Of a DNA stretch of 5,652 nucleotides, positions 1 through 5,652 are shown piece after piece. The stretch is from NCBI GenBank assembly GCA_027489475.1, contig JAIXZQ010000287.1, positions 1-5,652 on the forward strand, read 5' to 3'. Within the stretch, counting starts at the first letter, position 1. Each line of letters starts with the position of its first letter. This DNA is from Methylophilus sp. Lineage in GTDB: Bacteria > Pseudomonadota > Gammaproteobacteria > Burkholderiales > Methylophilaceae. The notes beneath the pieces are model-generated. The model saw only the letters and a program-made list of their open reading frames with translations, had not been told where the DNA came from and ran no database searches. A program made the position numbers and the translations under genes.

Positions 1-250
1 ACCCGCCTACGAGCAAGTGCTGAAAGCCGCGCATACCTTTAACCTACTGGATGCGCGGGGGGCGATTTCGGTCACCGAGCGCGCGGCGTATATTGGTCGT
101 ATCCGCAACTTGGCGCGTGCCGTGGCTGCCAGCTATCTTGACAGTCGTGCCCGATTGGGCTTCCCGATGGCGCCCAAAGCCTGGGCAGATGAAGTCATCG
201 CCAAATTGGAAAGCGAACACGCCGAACAAAATAAGAAAGCCGCCGCATGA
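1..250 (+). CDS. glyQ: Glycine--tRNA ligase alpha subunit, C-terminal part (5' end outside window)
   Basis: This is the end of the alpha chain of the bacterial alpha2beta2 glycyl-tRNA synthetase, a cytoplasmic enzyme that charges tRNA-Gly. The alpha chain carries the class II aminoacylation core, most of which lies upstream of this window. Reading starts at base 2 and 82 codons are visible. The stretch [15 protein letters not shown], followed by a YIGRIRNLA segment and the LGFPM motif, matches the conserved C-terminus of GlyQ as I know it from E. coli. After LGFPM there is a 26-residue tail rich in Ala, Lys and Glu, longer than the few residues I recall in E. coli. The stop TGA overlaps the glyS start as ATGA, so the two subunits are probably translationally coupled, which suits equal subunit amounts. 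An internal ATG at base 17 is not a start, because the conserved protein runs through it from the window edge. Confidence 0.96.
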   Translation, partial: PAYEQVLKAAHTFNLLDARGAISVTERAAYIGRIRNLARAVAASYLDSRARLGFPMAPKAWADEVIAKLESEHAEQNKKAAA

Positions 251-2346
251 GTACCCGCAATCTGTTAGTTGAATTATTTGTAGAAGAATTGCCGCCCAAA
301 GCGCTGAAAAAGCTGGGGGAGTCGTTTAGCAGTGTGCTGGCCGAGAGCCTAAAAGCTGCTGAGCTAGTGGCTGATGGCAGTGTAGTGACCTCCTTTGCAT
401 CGCCTCGTCGTTTAGCCGCCCATTTGACGCAGGTCTTAGAAAAAGCGGCAGACAAGCAAGTGGCGCAAAAACTGATGCCTGCCAGTGTGGGTTTGGATGC
501 CAACGGTCATGCAACGCCAGCCTTGGTGAAGAAGTTGCAAGCTTTGGGCGAGAATGAAACCGCAGTTGGCAAATTACGCAAAGAACACGACGGCAAAGCC
601 GATATTTTGTTTTTGGATGCCTCCCAAGCGGGGGCCACTTTGCAAGAAGGTTTGCAAAAAGCGTTGGATGAAACCTTGGCGAAGTTGCCTATCCCCAAAG
701 TCATGACATACCAGATCAACGATGGCTGGGAAAGCGTGAACTTTGTGCGCCCAGCGCATGGGTTGGTGGCATTGCATGGCAGCGAAATCGTGCCAGTTTC
801 TACCTTGGGTTTGACTGCAGGCAATACCACGCAAGGCCATCGTTTTGAAGCGAAACATCCGGTGGTAACCATTATTTCTGCCGACACTTATGCCCAGCAA
901 CTGGCTGACGAAGGTGCCGTGATTGCCAGCTTTGATGCGCGTCGCCAAGAGATTGTCAAACAACTGCAAGCCGCTGCTGCGCAACAAGGCCTCACGCCGA
1001 TTGAAGACGAAGCCTTGCTAGACGAAGTGACTGCATTAGTGGAACGGCCTAACGTGCTGTTGGGTCAATTTGAAGAAGCGTTTTTGGCGGTGCCGCAAGA
1101 ATGTCTGATTCTGACCATGAAGGCCAACCAGAAATACTTTCCGCTGTTGGATGCCAGCGGTAAGCTGACCAACAAGTTTTTAATTGTGTCCAACATCAAC
1201 CCAGCCGACCCTAGCAAGGTGATTGGGGGTAACGAGCGCGTGGTGCGTCCACGTCTGGCAGATGCCAAGTTCTTTTTTGACCAAGACCGTAAAAAAACCC
1301 TAGAAAGCCGCTTGGCAGGGTTGGATAAAGTGGTCTACCACAACAAACTTGGCTCACAAGCTGCACGCAATGCCAGAGTGGTGGCCATTGCCACCAGCAT
1401 TGCGCAACACCTTGGTAGTGAGGGCTTTGTTGGCAAAGTCGCGCTGGCCGCACGCTTATCCAAAGCCGATTTAATCACCGATATGGTGGGCGAGTTTCCT
1501 GAGTTGCAGGGCATTATGGGGCGCTATTATGCGCAACATGAAGGGCTGCCTGAGGATGTGGCCTATGCCATTGAAGACCATTACCGCCCAAGATTTGCTG
1601 GCGATGCGTTGCCACGCAGCCAGGTCGGCGTGGTCGTCGCACTGGCAGACAAACTAGAAACCTTGGTGGGTCTGTTTAGCATCGGTGAAAAACCCACCGG
1701 TGACAAAGACCCATTTGCTTTGCGTAGACAGGCGCTGGGGATTTTGCGCATGTTGATGGAGACTGAGTTACCACTGGCGTTTGATGCCCTGATTCGTCAG
1801 GCACTGGCGGTGTTTGAGGCTGCGCCAGAGGTGGCCGAGGCGATTCAGGCGTTTTGCTTTGACCGTCTAGCGGTCAACCTGCGCGATCAAGGTGCCAGCG
1901 CCCAAGAAGTGGATGCAGTGTTGTCATTGGCCCCGGCACAATTGTCTGAGGTGCCACGCCGCTTGAGCGCGGTGCAAGTGTTTGCCAGCTTGCCCGAAGC
2001 GCCGGCATTGGCTGCGGCCAACAAACGGGTGTCTAACCTGTTGAAAAAAGTGGAGGGCACCCTCCATACGCAGTTAAATACCGCGTTACTACAAGAACCT
2101 GCCGAACAAGCGCTGCATCAGGCACTGACCGAAACTACGCCTAAAGCAAACCAGTTGTTTGATGCTGGTGATTACACTGCGTCGCTACAAGCCTTGGCGG
2201 TTTTAAAAGCGCCAGTGGATCAGTTTTTTGAGTCAGTCATGGTGAATGCGGAGGACCCCGCACTCAAAGCCAATCGTCTGGGTTTGCTGGCCAACTTGCA
2301 TCAAGCCATGAACCGGGTCGCCGACCTGTCCAAACTGGCCAGTTAA
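247..2346 (+). CDS. glyS: Glycine--tRNA ligase beta subunit
   Basis: This is the beta chain of the tetrameric bacterial glycyl-tRNA synthetase; it binds tRNA-Gly and works with GlyQ in the cytoplasm. The product is 699 residues, close to the 689 of E. coli. The N-terminus ([15 protein letters not shown], from residue 6) is typical of the family. Further conserved blocks are [12 protein letters not shown] (291-302), [18 protein letters not shown] (328-345), [20 protein letters not shown] (406-425), an HD-like region around [12 protein letters not shown] (445-456) and DPFALRR (488-494). The C-terminal DALR-type anticodon-binding region includes [12 protein letters not shown] (590-601). The start is the ATG inside the ATGA overlap with glyQ. 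I see no strong Shine-Dalgarno before it, which fits translation by coupling to glyQ. The frame is intact to TAA. The identification is firm; the domain limits are approximate. Confidence 0.98.
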   Translation: MSTRNLLVELFVEELPPKALKKLGESFSSVLAESLKAAELVADGSVVTSFASPRRLAAHLTQVLEKAADKQVAQKLMPASVGLDANGHATPALVKKLQALGENETAVGKLRKEHDGKADILFLDASQAGATLQEGLQKALDETLAKLPIPKVMTYQINDGWESVNFVRPAHGLVALHGSEIVPVSTLGLTAGNTTQGHRFEAKHPVVTIISADTYAQQLADEGAVIASFDARRQEIVKQLQAAAAQQGLTPIEDEALLDEVTALVERPNVLLGQFEEAFLAVPQECLILTMKANQKYFPLLDASGKLTNKFLIVSNINPADPSKVIGGNERVVRPRLADAKFFFDQDRKKTLESRLAGLDKVVYHNKLGSQAARNARVVAIATSIAQHLGSEGFVGKVALAARLSKADLITDMVGEFPELQGIMGRYYAQHEGLPEDVAYAIEDHYRPRFAGDALPRSQVGVVVALADKLETLVGLFSIGEKPTGDKDPFALRRQALGILRMLMETELPLAFDALIRQALAVFEAAPEVAEAIQAFCFDRLAVNLRDQGASAQEVDAVLSLAPAQLSEVPRRLSAVQVFASLPEAPALAAANKRVSNLLKKVEGTLHTQLNTALLQEPAEQALHQALTETTPKANQLFDAGDYTASLQALAVLKAPVDQFFESVMVNAEDPALKANRLGLLANLHQAMNRVADLSKLAS

Positions 2347-2359
2347 GCCCAATGCCGTC

Positions 2360-2364
2360 AGGAG
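2360..2364 (+). promoter_or_regulatory. Shine-Dalgarno AGGAG of gmhB
   Basis: AGGAG lies 7 bases before the ATG at 2372, in the 25-base gap after glyS. This is the only junction in the operon that is not a stop/start overlap, and the only one with a full consensus ribosome binding site. It fixes the gmhB start and suggests that this gene is initiated independently rather than by coupling. Confidence 0.8.
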
Positions 2365-2371
2365 TGCTTGC

Positions 2372-2920
2372 ATGAAACTCGTCATTCTCGACCGCGACGG
2401 CGTGATTAACCACGACAGTGCGACCTTTATCAAAAATCCCAACGAGTGGGTGCCAATTCCAGGGAGCTTGGAGGCCATCGCCAGACTGAACCAACATGGC
2501 TATCGGGTGGCAGTGGCCACCAATCAGTCTGGCATTGCGCGTGGCTATTTTGACATGGCCACCCTTAATGCCATTCATGACAAGATGCACAAAGCACTGG
2601 CACAAGTGGGTGGTCGTATCGATGCAGTGTTTTACTGCCCACATTCTGCAGACATGCACTGTGAGTGCCGCAAACCCAATACAGGCATGCTCGAAGAAAT
2701 CAGCCAGCGCTTTAATGTGTCGTTGAGGAAAGTGCCGGGGGTGGGAGATGCCTTGCGTGACTTGCAAGCCTTTGCGCGCGCGGGCTGTCAGCCCTATTTG
2801 GTGCGCACCGGCAAAGGCGAAGAAACCACACATGCAACGGAATTGCCTGCACAGACCTTGGTCGTCGCTGATTTGGCGGAGGCGGTGCAACATATTCTGA
2901 GCAGTGAAGCGAGCGCATGA
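2372..2920 (+). CDS. gmhB: D-glycero-beta-D-manno-heptose 1,7-bisphosphate 7-phosphatase
   Basis: This is a HAD-superfamily phosphatase, expected to remove the C7 phosphate from heptose 1,7-bisphosphate in the cytoplasm, on the route to ADP-heptose for the LPS inner core. The product is 182 residues, near the 191 of E. coli GmhB. HAD motif I is LDRDGVIN, with nucleophile D7 and acid/base D9. Motif II is TNQSG (50-54). The GmhB zinc loop is present in a short form as C89-P-H91 and C97-E-C99, followed by RKP with K101. The acidic motif IV is GDALRD, with D126 and D130, and is followed by LVRTGKG. The zinc ligands separate it from histidinol-phosphatase-type HAD relatives, although those are close in sequence. 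A consensus AGGAG precedes the ATG. The stop overlaps the start of the acyltransferase gene as ATGA. No other heptose-pathway gene is visible in the window. Confidence 0.93.
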   Translation: MKLVILDRDGVINHDSATFIKNPNEWVPIPGSLEAIARLNQHGYRVAVATNQSGIARGYFDMATLNAIHDKMHKALAQVGGRIDAVFYCPHSADMHCECRKPNTGMLEEISQRFNVSLRKVPGVGDALRDLQAFARAGCQPYLVRTGKGEETTHATELPAQTLVVADLAEAVQHILSSEASA

Positions 2921-3642
2921 TGAGACACGTCGCACTCGCTCTGTTATATCTGCGCGCTTGGCTGTTTTATCTCGGCATGGCGTTGCTGACGCTGCCGTTT
3001 TCACTGCTGGCCTTGCTCTGCCTGCCCTTGCCCGCTGTGACCCGTTCGCGGCTTGTTGGTGGCTGGGCCTATGCCGTCATGTGGTGGCTCAAATGCTGTT
3101 GCAATGTGCGCTATGAAGTCAGCGGCCGTGAGCATATTCCGGCGGGTCCGGCCATTATTCTCAGCAAGCATCAATCCGCATGGGAAACCATCGCGCTGCA
3201 AACGATTTTTCCGCCACAGGTGTGGGTACTCAAACGAGAGTTATTGCTGATTCCATTTTTTGGCTGGGGATTATGGGCAGTTGGCTCGATTCCGATAGAC
3301 CGTAGCAGTGGCCGCGAGGCGCTCAAAAAACTGGTTAATCACGGCAAACAGCGTTTACAACACGGCCTGTGGGTGGTGATTTTTCCTGAAGGCACACGCA
3401 CAGCACCGGGTCAGCGTGGTAAATACCATATTGGTGGCGCATGGTTAGCCAGCCACAGCCAAACCCCCGTGGTGCCAGTGGCACACAACGCCGGGCGTTA
3501 TTGGCGCAAAAATTCTATCCTCAAATATCCAGGGGTTATTCGCGTGGTGATAGGCCCGGCTATCAAAACGCAAGCGCTCAAGCCTGATGCCTTGAACAAA
3601 CAGGTTGAAGACTGGATAGAAACCGAGATGCTCGCGCTGTGA
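2917..3642 (+). CDS. plsC: 1-acyl-sn-glycerol-3-phosphate acyltransferase (PlsC-like)
   Basis: This is a membrane-bound acyltransferase of the PlsC/LPLAT family. It probably transfers a fatty acyl chain to lysophosphatidic acid to make phosphatidic acid at the inner membrane. The product is 241 residues, like E. coli PlsC (245). The first 40 or so residues are strongly hydrophobic, followed by another apolar patch (WAYAVMWWLK) near 51-60. Family blocks are HQSAWE (85-90, catalytic H85), GSIPIDR (123-129), FPEGTR (156-161) and VVPVAHNAG (185-193). Block I ends in Glu rather than the textbook Asp of HX4D; I recall this WE form from proteobacterial relatives. The start is the ATG in the ATGA overlap with gmhB; a second in-frame ATG at 2920 is an equal alternative and changes the protein by one residue. 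Acyl-donor preference cannot be read from the sequence, and an acyltransferase for another lysolipid is possible. Confidence 0.9.
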   Translation: MMRHVALALLYLRAWLFYLGMALLTLPFSLLALLCLPLPAVTRSRLVGGWAYAVMWWLKCCCNVRYEVSGREHIPAGPAIILSKHQSAWETIALQTIFPPQVWVLKRELLLIPFFGWGLWAVGSIPIDRSSGREALKKLVNHGKQRLQHGLWVVIFPEGTRTAPGQRGKYHIGGAWLASHSQTPVVPVAHNAGRYWRKNSILKYPGVIRVVIGPAIKTQALKPDALNKQVEDWIETEMLAL

Positions 3643-4352
3643 TGACACAGCAACTTGCGTTGCCGGATGGCCAGGTCATCCCTTATCAACTGTGCTTGCG
3701 CCCGCGTAAGACGGTAGGCCTCAAAATCACCGCCAGCGGCTTGGTGGTGCATGCCCCGCATCGCTTGCCTGCGGCCCAACTGGCGCAGGTGTTGCAAGAC
3801 AAAGCGCATTGGATACAAAGCAAACTCGCACTCCGCGCTGCCATGACAGAACCACCCATGCAATGGCAGTCTGGTGAAGCATTGTGGTGGATGGGACAAC
3901 CCATCGTATTGGCTTTACAACCCGGAGGCCGGCAACAGGCGGTGCGCCTAGAAGGGGCAGCACTGGTGGTGCCTACGCCGGAGCCAGATAACCTTGCCTT
4001 AACAGCGCGTAAAGTGCTGCAATGGTATCAACGTCAGGCGCTGCCTGACTTTAGCCGCAGGGTGCAATTAGTGGCAACGCAGATGGGCGAAACCGTCAAC
4101 CATGTCGCCCTCTCCAATGCGCGTGCCCGTTGGGGCAGTTGTAATAGCCGTCGTGAGATTCGCTTGAACTGGCGTCTGATTCAGGCCCCCCCCCAGCTGA
4201 TTCAATATGTGGTGTGTCATGAAATGGCGCATTTAAGAGAGATGAATCATTCAGCGCGTTTTTACGCAGAATTACGCGCGTTGTACGCAGATTACCTGGC
4301 CGCCGAAGCTGCGCTCAAGCAATGGTCGAACAAATTGCACCGCATGGCTTAA
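3642..4352 (+). CDS. YgjP/DUF45-type zinc metallopeptidase (M48-like), role unknown
   Basis: This is a predicted zinc-dependent peptidase of the YgjP-like/DUF45 group, often auto-named M48 family metallopeptidase; substrates are unknown. The product is 236 residues, with no signal peptide or membrane segment, so it is probably cytoplasmic. The N-terminal half has the family's RKTVGLKIT (from residue 24) and GLVVHAP blocks. The C-terminal half has RWGSC (163-167), then the zinc site HEMAH (H193, E194, H197) with a likely third ligand H203 in MNHSARFY. I chose the ATG at 3642, which overlaps the plsC stop as TGATG. A GTG at 3639 in the same frame would give a GTGA overlap and one extra residue. 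It is the last gene of the operon, and its neighbours do not reveal its job. A C9 run at 4186-4194 lies just before the zinc motif; the frame is open in this copy. Confidence 0.88.
   Translation: MTQQLALPDGQVIPYQLCLRPRKTVGLKITASGLVVHAPHRLPAAQLAQVLQDKAHWIQSKLALRAAMTEPPMQWQSGEALWWMGQPIVLALQPGGRQQAVRLEGAALVVPTPEPDNLALTARKVLQWYQRQALPDFSRRVQLVATQMGETVNHVALSNARARWGSCNSRREIRLNWRLIQAPPQLIQYVVCHEMAHLREMNHSARFYAELRALYADYLAAEAALKQWSNKLHRMA
4186..4194 (+). repeat. C9 homopolymer inside the metallopeptidase gene
   Basis: Nine consecutive C encode part of Ala-Pro-Pro, 24 bases before the HEMAH codons. Losing one C gives a TGA at 4198-4200. Gaining one C gives a TGA at 4220-4222, inside the first His codon of the zinc site. 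Either slip would remove the catalytic centre. The tract may be a slippage hotspot or simply a place where sequencing errors occur. Confidence 0.9.
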
Positions 4353-4372
4353 AGCCACAAATTTAAAGCCAT
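4344..4372. repeat. Inverted repeat spanning the metallopeptidase stop codon
   Basis: The arms ATGGCTTAAA (4344-4353) and TTTAAAGCCAT (4362-4372) pair over ten bases with one bulged A and an 8-base loop. The stop codon TAA lies in the left arm. The position at the end of the operon suits a transcription end or an RNA 3' stabiliser. However, the stem is AT-rich and no T run follows, so it is not a standard intrinsic terminator. Confidence 0.45.
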
Positions 4373-4396
4373 ACGATCCCAGACGAATTAACACCC

Positions 4397-4425
4397 TTGC
4401 CAGACGACTCAACTTGCGCCATAGT
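4397..4425 (+). promoter_or_regulatory. Possible sigma70 promoter for the small secreted protein gene
   Basis: TTGCCA (4397-4402) and CATAGT (4420-4425) are 17 bases apart and match the -35 and -10 consensus at 5/6 and 4/6 positions. An AT-rich stretch follows (TATATT at 4425, AATATATT at 4438). The implied leader before the ATG at 4592 would be about 160 bases, which is long. A TTGACT at 4464-4469 is a better -35 box but has no convincing -10 at 16-18 bases. Weak evidence. Confidence 0.25.
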
Positions 4426-4579
4426 ATATTTATGGTCAATATATTAGTGCGTGCTTGCGCCTGTTGACTGTTCTCATTAGCAGACCAAGTTAGGGTTGAT
4501 GGCAAGGGATGGCTTAGCTCAACTATCTGTGAATCTGATAGATGGCACGCTGATGCTACAGGCCTATTTCAACAACTTC

Positions 4580-4584
4580 AGGAG
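4580..4584 (+). promoter_or_regulatory. Shine-Dalgarno AGGAG of the small secreted protein gene
   Basis: AGGAG lies 7 bases before the ATG at 4592, the same spacing as for gmhB. It strongly supports this short gene being translated, and supports the forward strand over the antisense reading frame in the same place. Confidence 0.8.
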
Positions 4585-4591
4585 ATTGTAG

Positions 4592-4885
4592 ATGCGCACA
4601 GTGATCAGCATGACAGTACTTGTGGCCAGCTTGTGTTTAATCAGCCAGCCGGTGTTTGCCAAACATGAGCGCGGTCAAAGACAGCAACATGAACATGAGG
4701 CGCAGACTGGCGGTTCGTCTGCAGAACACATGAGCAGTGAAGGCGCTGAAAACAGCAATGGCGCAGGCATGGCAGACCGCGACAAAGGACAAGCCCGCGC
4801 AGATGATCGTGCAGCCGAGTCTGCTGACCAAGCGGACAAACAAGGACGTAAAGGTGAAAAACAAGGTCGCGGCAAAAAGCGCTAA
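4592..4885 (+). CDS. Small secreted, low-complexity charged protein of unknown function
   Basis: I do not recognise this 97-residue protein. Residues 1-23 look like a Sec signal peptide: R2, then a hydrophobic core, then QPVFA with predicted cleavage after A23. The mature chain of about 74 residues is hydrophilic and has no Cys, Trp, Tyr or Phe. It runs through zones of bias: His/Gln/Glu (24-39), Ser/Gly/Glu/Asn (40-58), Asp/Ala/Arg (60-82), and a basic Lys/Gly/Gln/Arg tail ending GRGKKR. By count it has 15 Lys/Arg against 14 Asp/Glu plus 4 His, so it is a near-neutral polyampholyte and is probably disordered. It is not a lipoprotein, since C15 sits in SLC rather than a lipobox. The AGGAG site 7 bases upstream fixes the start. 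It stands alone, with non-coding gaps of 239 and 188 bases on either side. A role in the periplasm or cell surface, such as metal or polyanion binding, is only a guess. Confidence 0.8.
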   Translation: MRTVISMTVLVASLCLISQPVFAKHERGQRQQHEHEAQTGGSSAEHMSSEGAENSNGAGMADRDKGQARADDRAAESADQADKQGRKGEKQGRGKKR

Positions 4886-4904
4886 GCTAAAACCCTTGCA
4901 CATG

Positions 4905-4993
4905 ACTTAACTTACTTACGCGGCTCATCGCGCGCAAGACCCGCTGAGGCGGCGTAGCAGGGTGCGCACTTTAAACGACCGCACTTGTTAGGT
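4905..4993. repeat. Long imperfect inverted repeat, attC-like ends, possible terminator
   Basis: The outer arms ACTTAAC (4905-4911) and GTTAGGT (4987-4993) pair at 6 of 7 positions. Inside are GCGG (4920-4923) with CCGC (4979-4982), extendable by one C-G pair past a bulged A at 4978. Further in are GCGCA (4932-4936) with TGCGC (4963-4967), and CCC (4940-4942) with GGG (4960-4962). The outer arms fit the integron attC core patterns RYYYAAC and GTTRRRY, and the nested stems resemble attC R box, spacer, L box and terminal stem. The unpaired spacers (8 and 4 bases) are uneven, which is not typical. The inner GC-rich stem could also serve as a weak terminator for the small secreted gene, although only ACTTTAAA follows. 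The repeat itself is seen directly; its function is open. Confidence 0.4.
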
Positions 4994-5073
4994 ATGCGGC
5001 GATGACACAATGACAGACCTAGCGCAGCACGTATCAGGACAACGCTTGGTTTGTCACACTTACTCATCTGAGC

Positions 5074-5652
5074 CTATTTCATTTTAGGCGTGACTTTCCC
5101 TAAACGGCTGGCCAGCAGAAGGCCCGAAAAAATCAGCGCCATCCCCAGCCACTGATAAGGCTGCACGGCTTCATCTAACAACCATGTAGCCTGTAATACG
5201 CCAAACACGGGCATCAGGTGTATATAGCCACTGGCCAACATCGGCCCCACCCGCGCCACCGCCTGACCATAAGCTAAAAAGGCCAACACTGACGGAAAAA
5301 TCCCGACATAGGCTAAAATCCACCAAGTGGATACACGGCTTACCGTGAGTGATACGTGTTGTGCCTCTAGCCAAGTCAGCGGCAGCAAAACTACGAGGGC
5401 GATGACTACCTGCACCGCCATCAAGCCAACGCGATTTAACTGTTCTGGCAAGGCCTTAAGCCAGCACGTGTAGAAAGCCCAACACAGCATAGCGCATAAC
5501 ATCAATATATCACCGCTAGACACTTGCAACAGGCGCAAGCGTGACCAGTCTCCCTGTGCGATAACCACCAATACCCCAGCCAACGACAGCCATAATCCCA
5601 GCAAAGACCCTGACCGCACGGGCTGCTGATAAAAAACCCAGCCGAGGATGGC
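5074..5652 (-). CDS. EamA/DMT-family transporter, C-terminal part (start outside window)
   Basis: This is an integral inner-membrane protein of the drug/metabolite transporter superfamily, usually a 10-helix carrier made of two EamA repeats. The frame is open to the window edge, with 192 residues visible and a TAG stop at 5074-5076. The fragment begins near the end of the first repeat (GWVFYQQP, then LLGLWLSLAGVLVVIA). It continues with the complete second repeat: about five more hydrophobic helices, including one starting GDILMLCAMLCW, WWILAYVGIFPSVLAF, SGYIHLMPVFGVLQATWLL and a last one starting at WLGMALIF. The family-typical acidic residue after the fifth helix is present in LLDEAVQPYQWLG. 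A GTG at 5617-5619 is internal, not a start, because transporter-like sequence runs through it. The substrate cannot be predicted. The gene is convergent with the small secreted gene, 188 bases apart. Confidence 0.88.
   Translation of the reverse strand, partial: AILGWVFYQQPVRSGSLLGLWLSLAGVLVVIAQGDWSRLRLLQVSSGDILMLCAMLCWAFYTCWLKALPEQLNRVGLMAVQVVIALVVLLPLTWLEAQHVSLTVSRVSTWWILAYVGIFPSVLAFLAYGQAVARVGPMLASGYIHLMPVFGVLQATWLLDEAVQPYQWLGMALIFSGLLLASRLGKVTPKMK

Larger units (their letters stand above)
4353..4591. other. Non-coding gap of 239 bases before the small secreted gene
   Basis: No convincing gene is visible here. The gap holds the right arm of the stop-codon inverted repeat, the possible promoter, an AT-rich inverted repeat (TATATT 4425-4430 with AATATA 4438-4443) and an 8-base direct repeat CTTGCGCC (4413-4420 and 4454-4461). 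It also holds a small hairpin, CTATC/GATAG (4523-4527 with 4537-4541), in the putative leader. RYYYAAC-like and GTTRRRY-like ends at 4407-4413 and 4489-4495 are discussed in the findings. Confidence 0.6.

Noticed and set aside
2264..3004. Long 246-residue reading frame on the minus strand
   Set aside because: It lies opposite gmhB and the ends of its neighbours, which have full family motifs. Its translation shows no recognisable domain.
4272..4505. 77-residue minus-strand reading frame partly in the gap
   Set aside because: It starts at TTG without a Shine-Dalgarno, half overlaps the metallopeptidase gene, and has no recognisable features.
4507..4580. A tRNA-like start (GGATGGCTTAGCTCA) in the leader of the small gene
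   Set aside because: The TAGCTCA resembles a D-loop, but there is no GTTCRA T-loop, no matching acceptor stem and no CCA-type end within 75 bases.
4592..4660. Lipoprotein signal in the small secreted protein
   Set aside because: C15 is preceded by A-S-L, which does not fit a lipobox. The VFA site at 21-23 fits signal peptidase I instead.
4637..4903. Hydrophobic 88-residue reading frame on the minus strand
   Set aside because: It is antisense to the small secreted gene, whose forward frame has a consensus ribosome binding site and signal peptide. Hydrophobic antisense frames are expected opposite charged low-complexity codons, and no good Shine-Dalgarno precedes it.
5038..5055. Hairpin GACAA/TTGTC as a terminator for the transporter gene
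   Set aside because: The stem is only five pairs with an 8-base loop, and no T run follows on the minus strand.
5617..5619. GTG as the start of the transporter gene
   Set aside because: The frame remains open to the window edge, and the residues before it (AILGWVFYQQP) continue a typical EamA repeat, so the gene is longer than the window shows.

Overview
The window looks like a piece of a Gram-negative, probably betaproteobacterial chromosome. The evidence is a separate alpha/beta glycyl-tRNA synthetase pair (glyQ-glyS), an LPS heptose phosphatase (gmhB), a lysophosphatidate acyltransferase with a WE-type active-site block, and this gene order, which I recall as common in Betaproteobacteria. 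Moderate GC and the protein style suggest a Nitrosomonadales/Methylophilaceae-like organism, but that is an inference from memory and no search was run.

Bases 1-4352 hold one tightly packed forward operon: the 3' end of glyQ, then glyS, gmhB, a plsC-like gene and a YgjP/DUF45-type metallopeptidase gene. Three of the four junctions are stop/start overlaps (ATGA, ATGA, and GTGA or TGATG). Only glyS-gmhB has a gap, of 25 bases, and it carries a clear AGGAG ribosome binding site. The operon therefore mixes translation (glycine charging) with envelope building (LPS heptose and phospholipid precursors). The metallopeptidase gene contains a run of nine C just before its zinc motif; gain or loss of one C would stop translation before the catalytic site.

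Bases 4353-4591 are non-coding. They hold an inverted repeat over the metallopeptidase stop codon, an AT-rich stretch with a weak sigma70-like promoter, a small hairpin and a strong Shine-Dalgarno. Bases 4592-4885 encode a 97-residue secreted protein of unknown function: a signal peptide followed by a very hydrophilic, low-complexity, mixed-charge mature chain.

Bases 4886-5073 are non-coding. They include a long imperfect inverted repeat (4905-4993) whose ends fit the integron attC core patterns RYYYAAC and GTTRRRY. A weaker pair of similar ends, with the same 82-base offset, lies upstream of the small secreted gene (4407-4495). This makes an isolated cassette-like unit worth testing, though chance is a serious alternative.

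From 5074 to the right edge, on the minus strand and convergent with the small gene, lies the 3' two thirds or so of an EamA/DMT-family membrane transporter. Its start lies outside the window.
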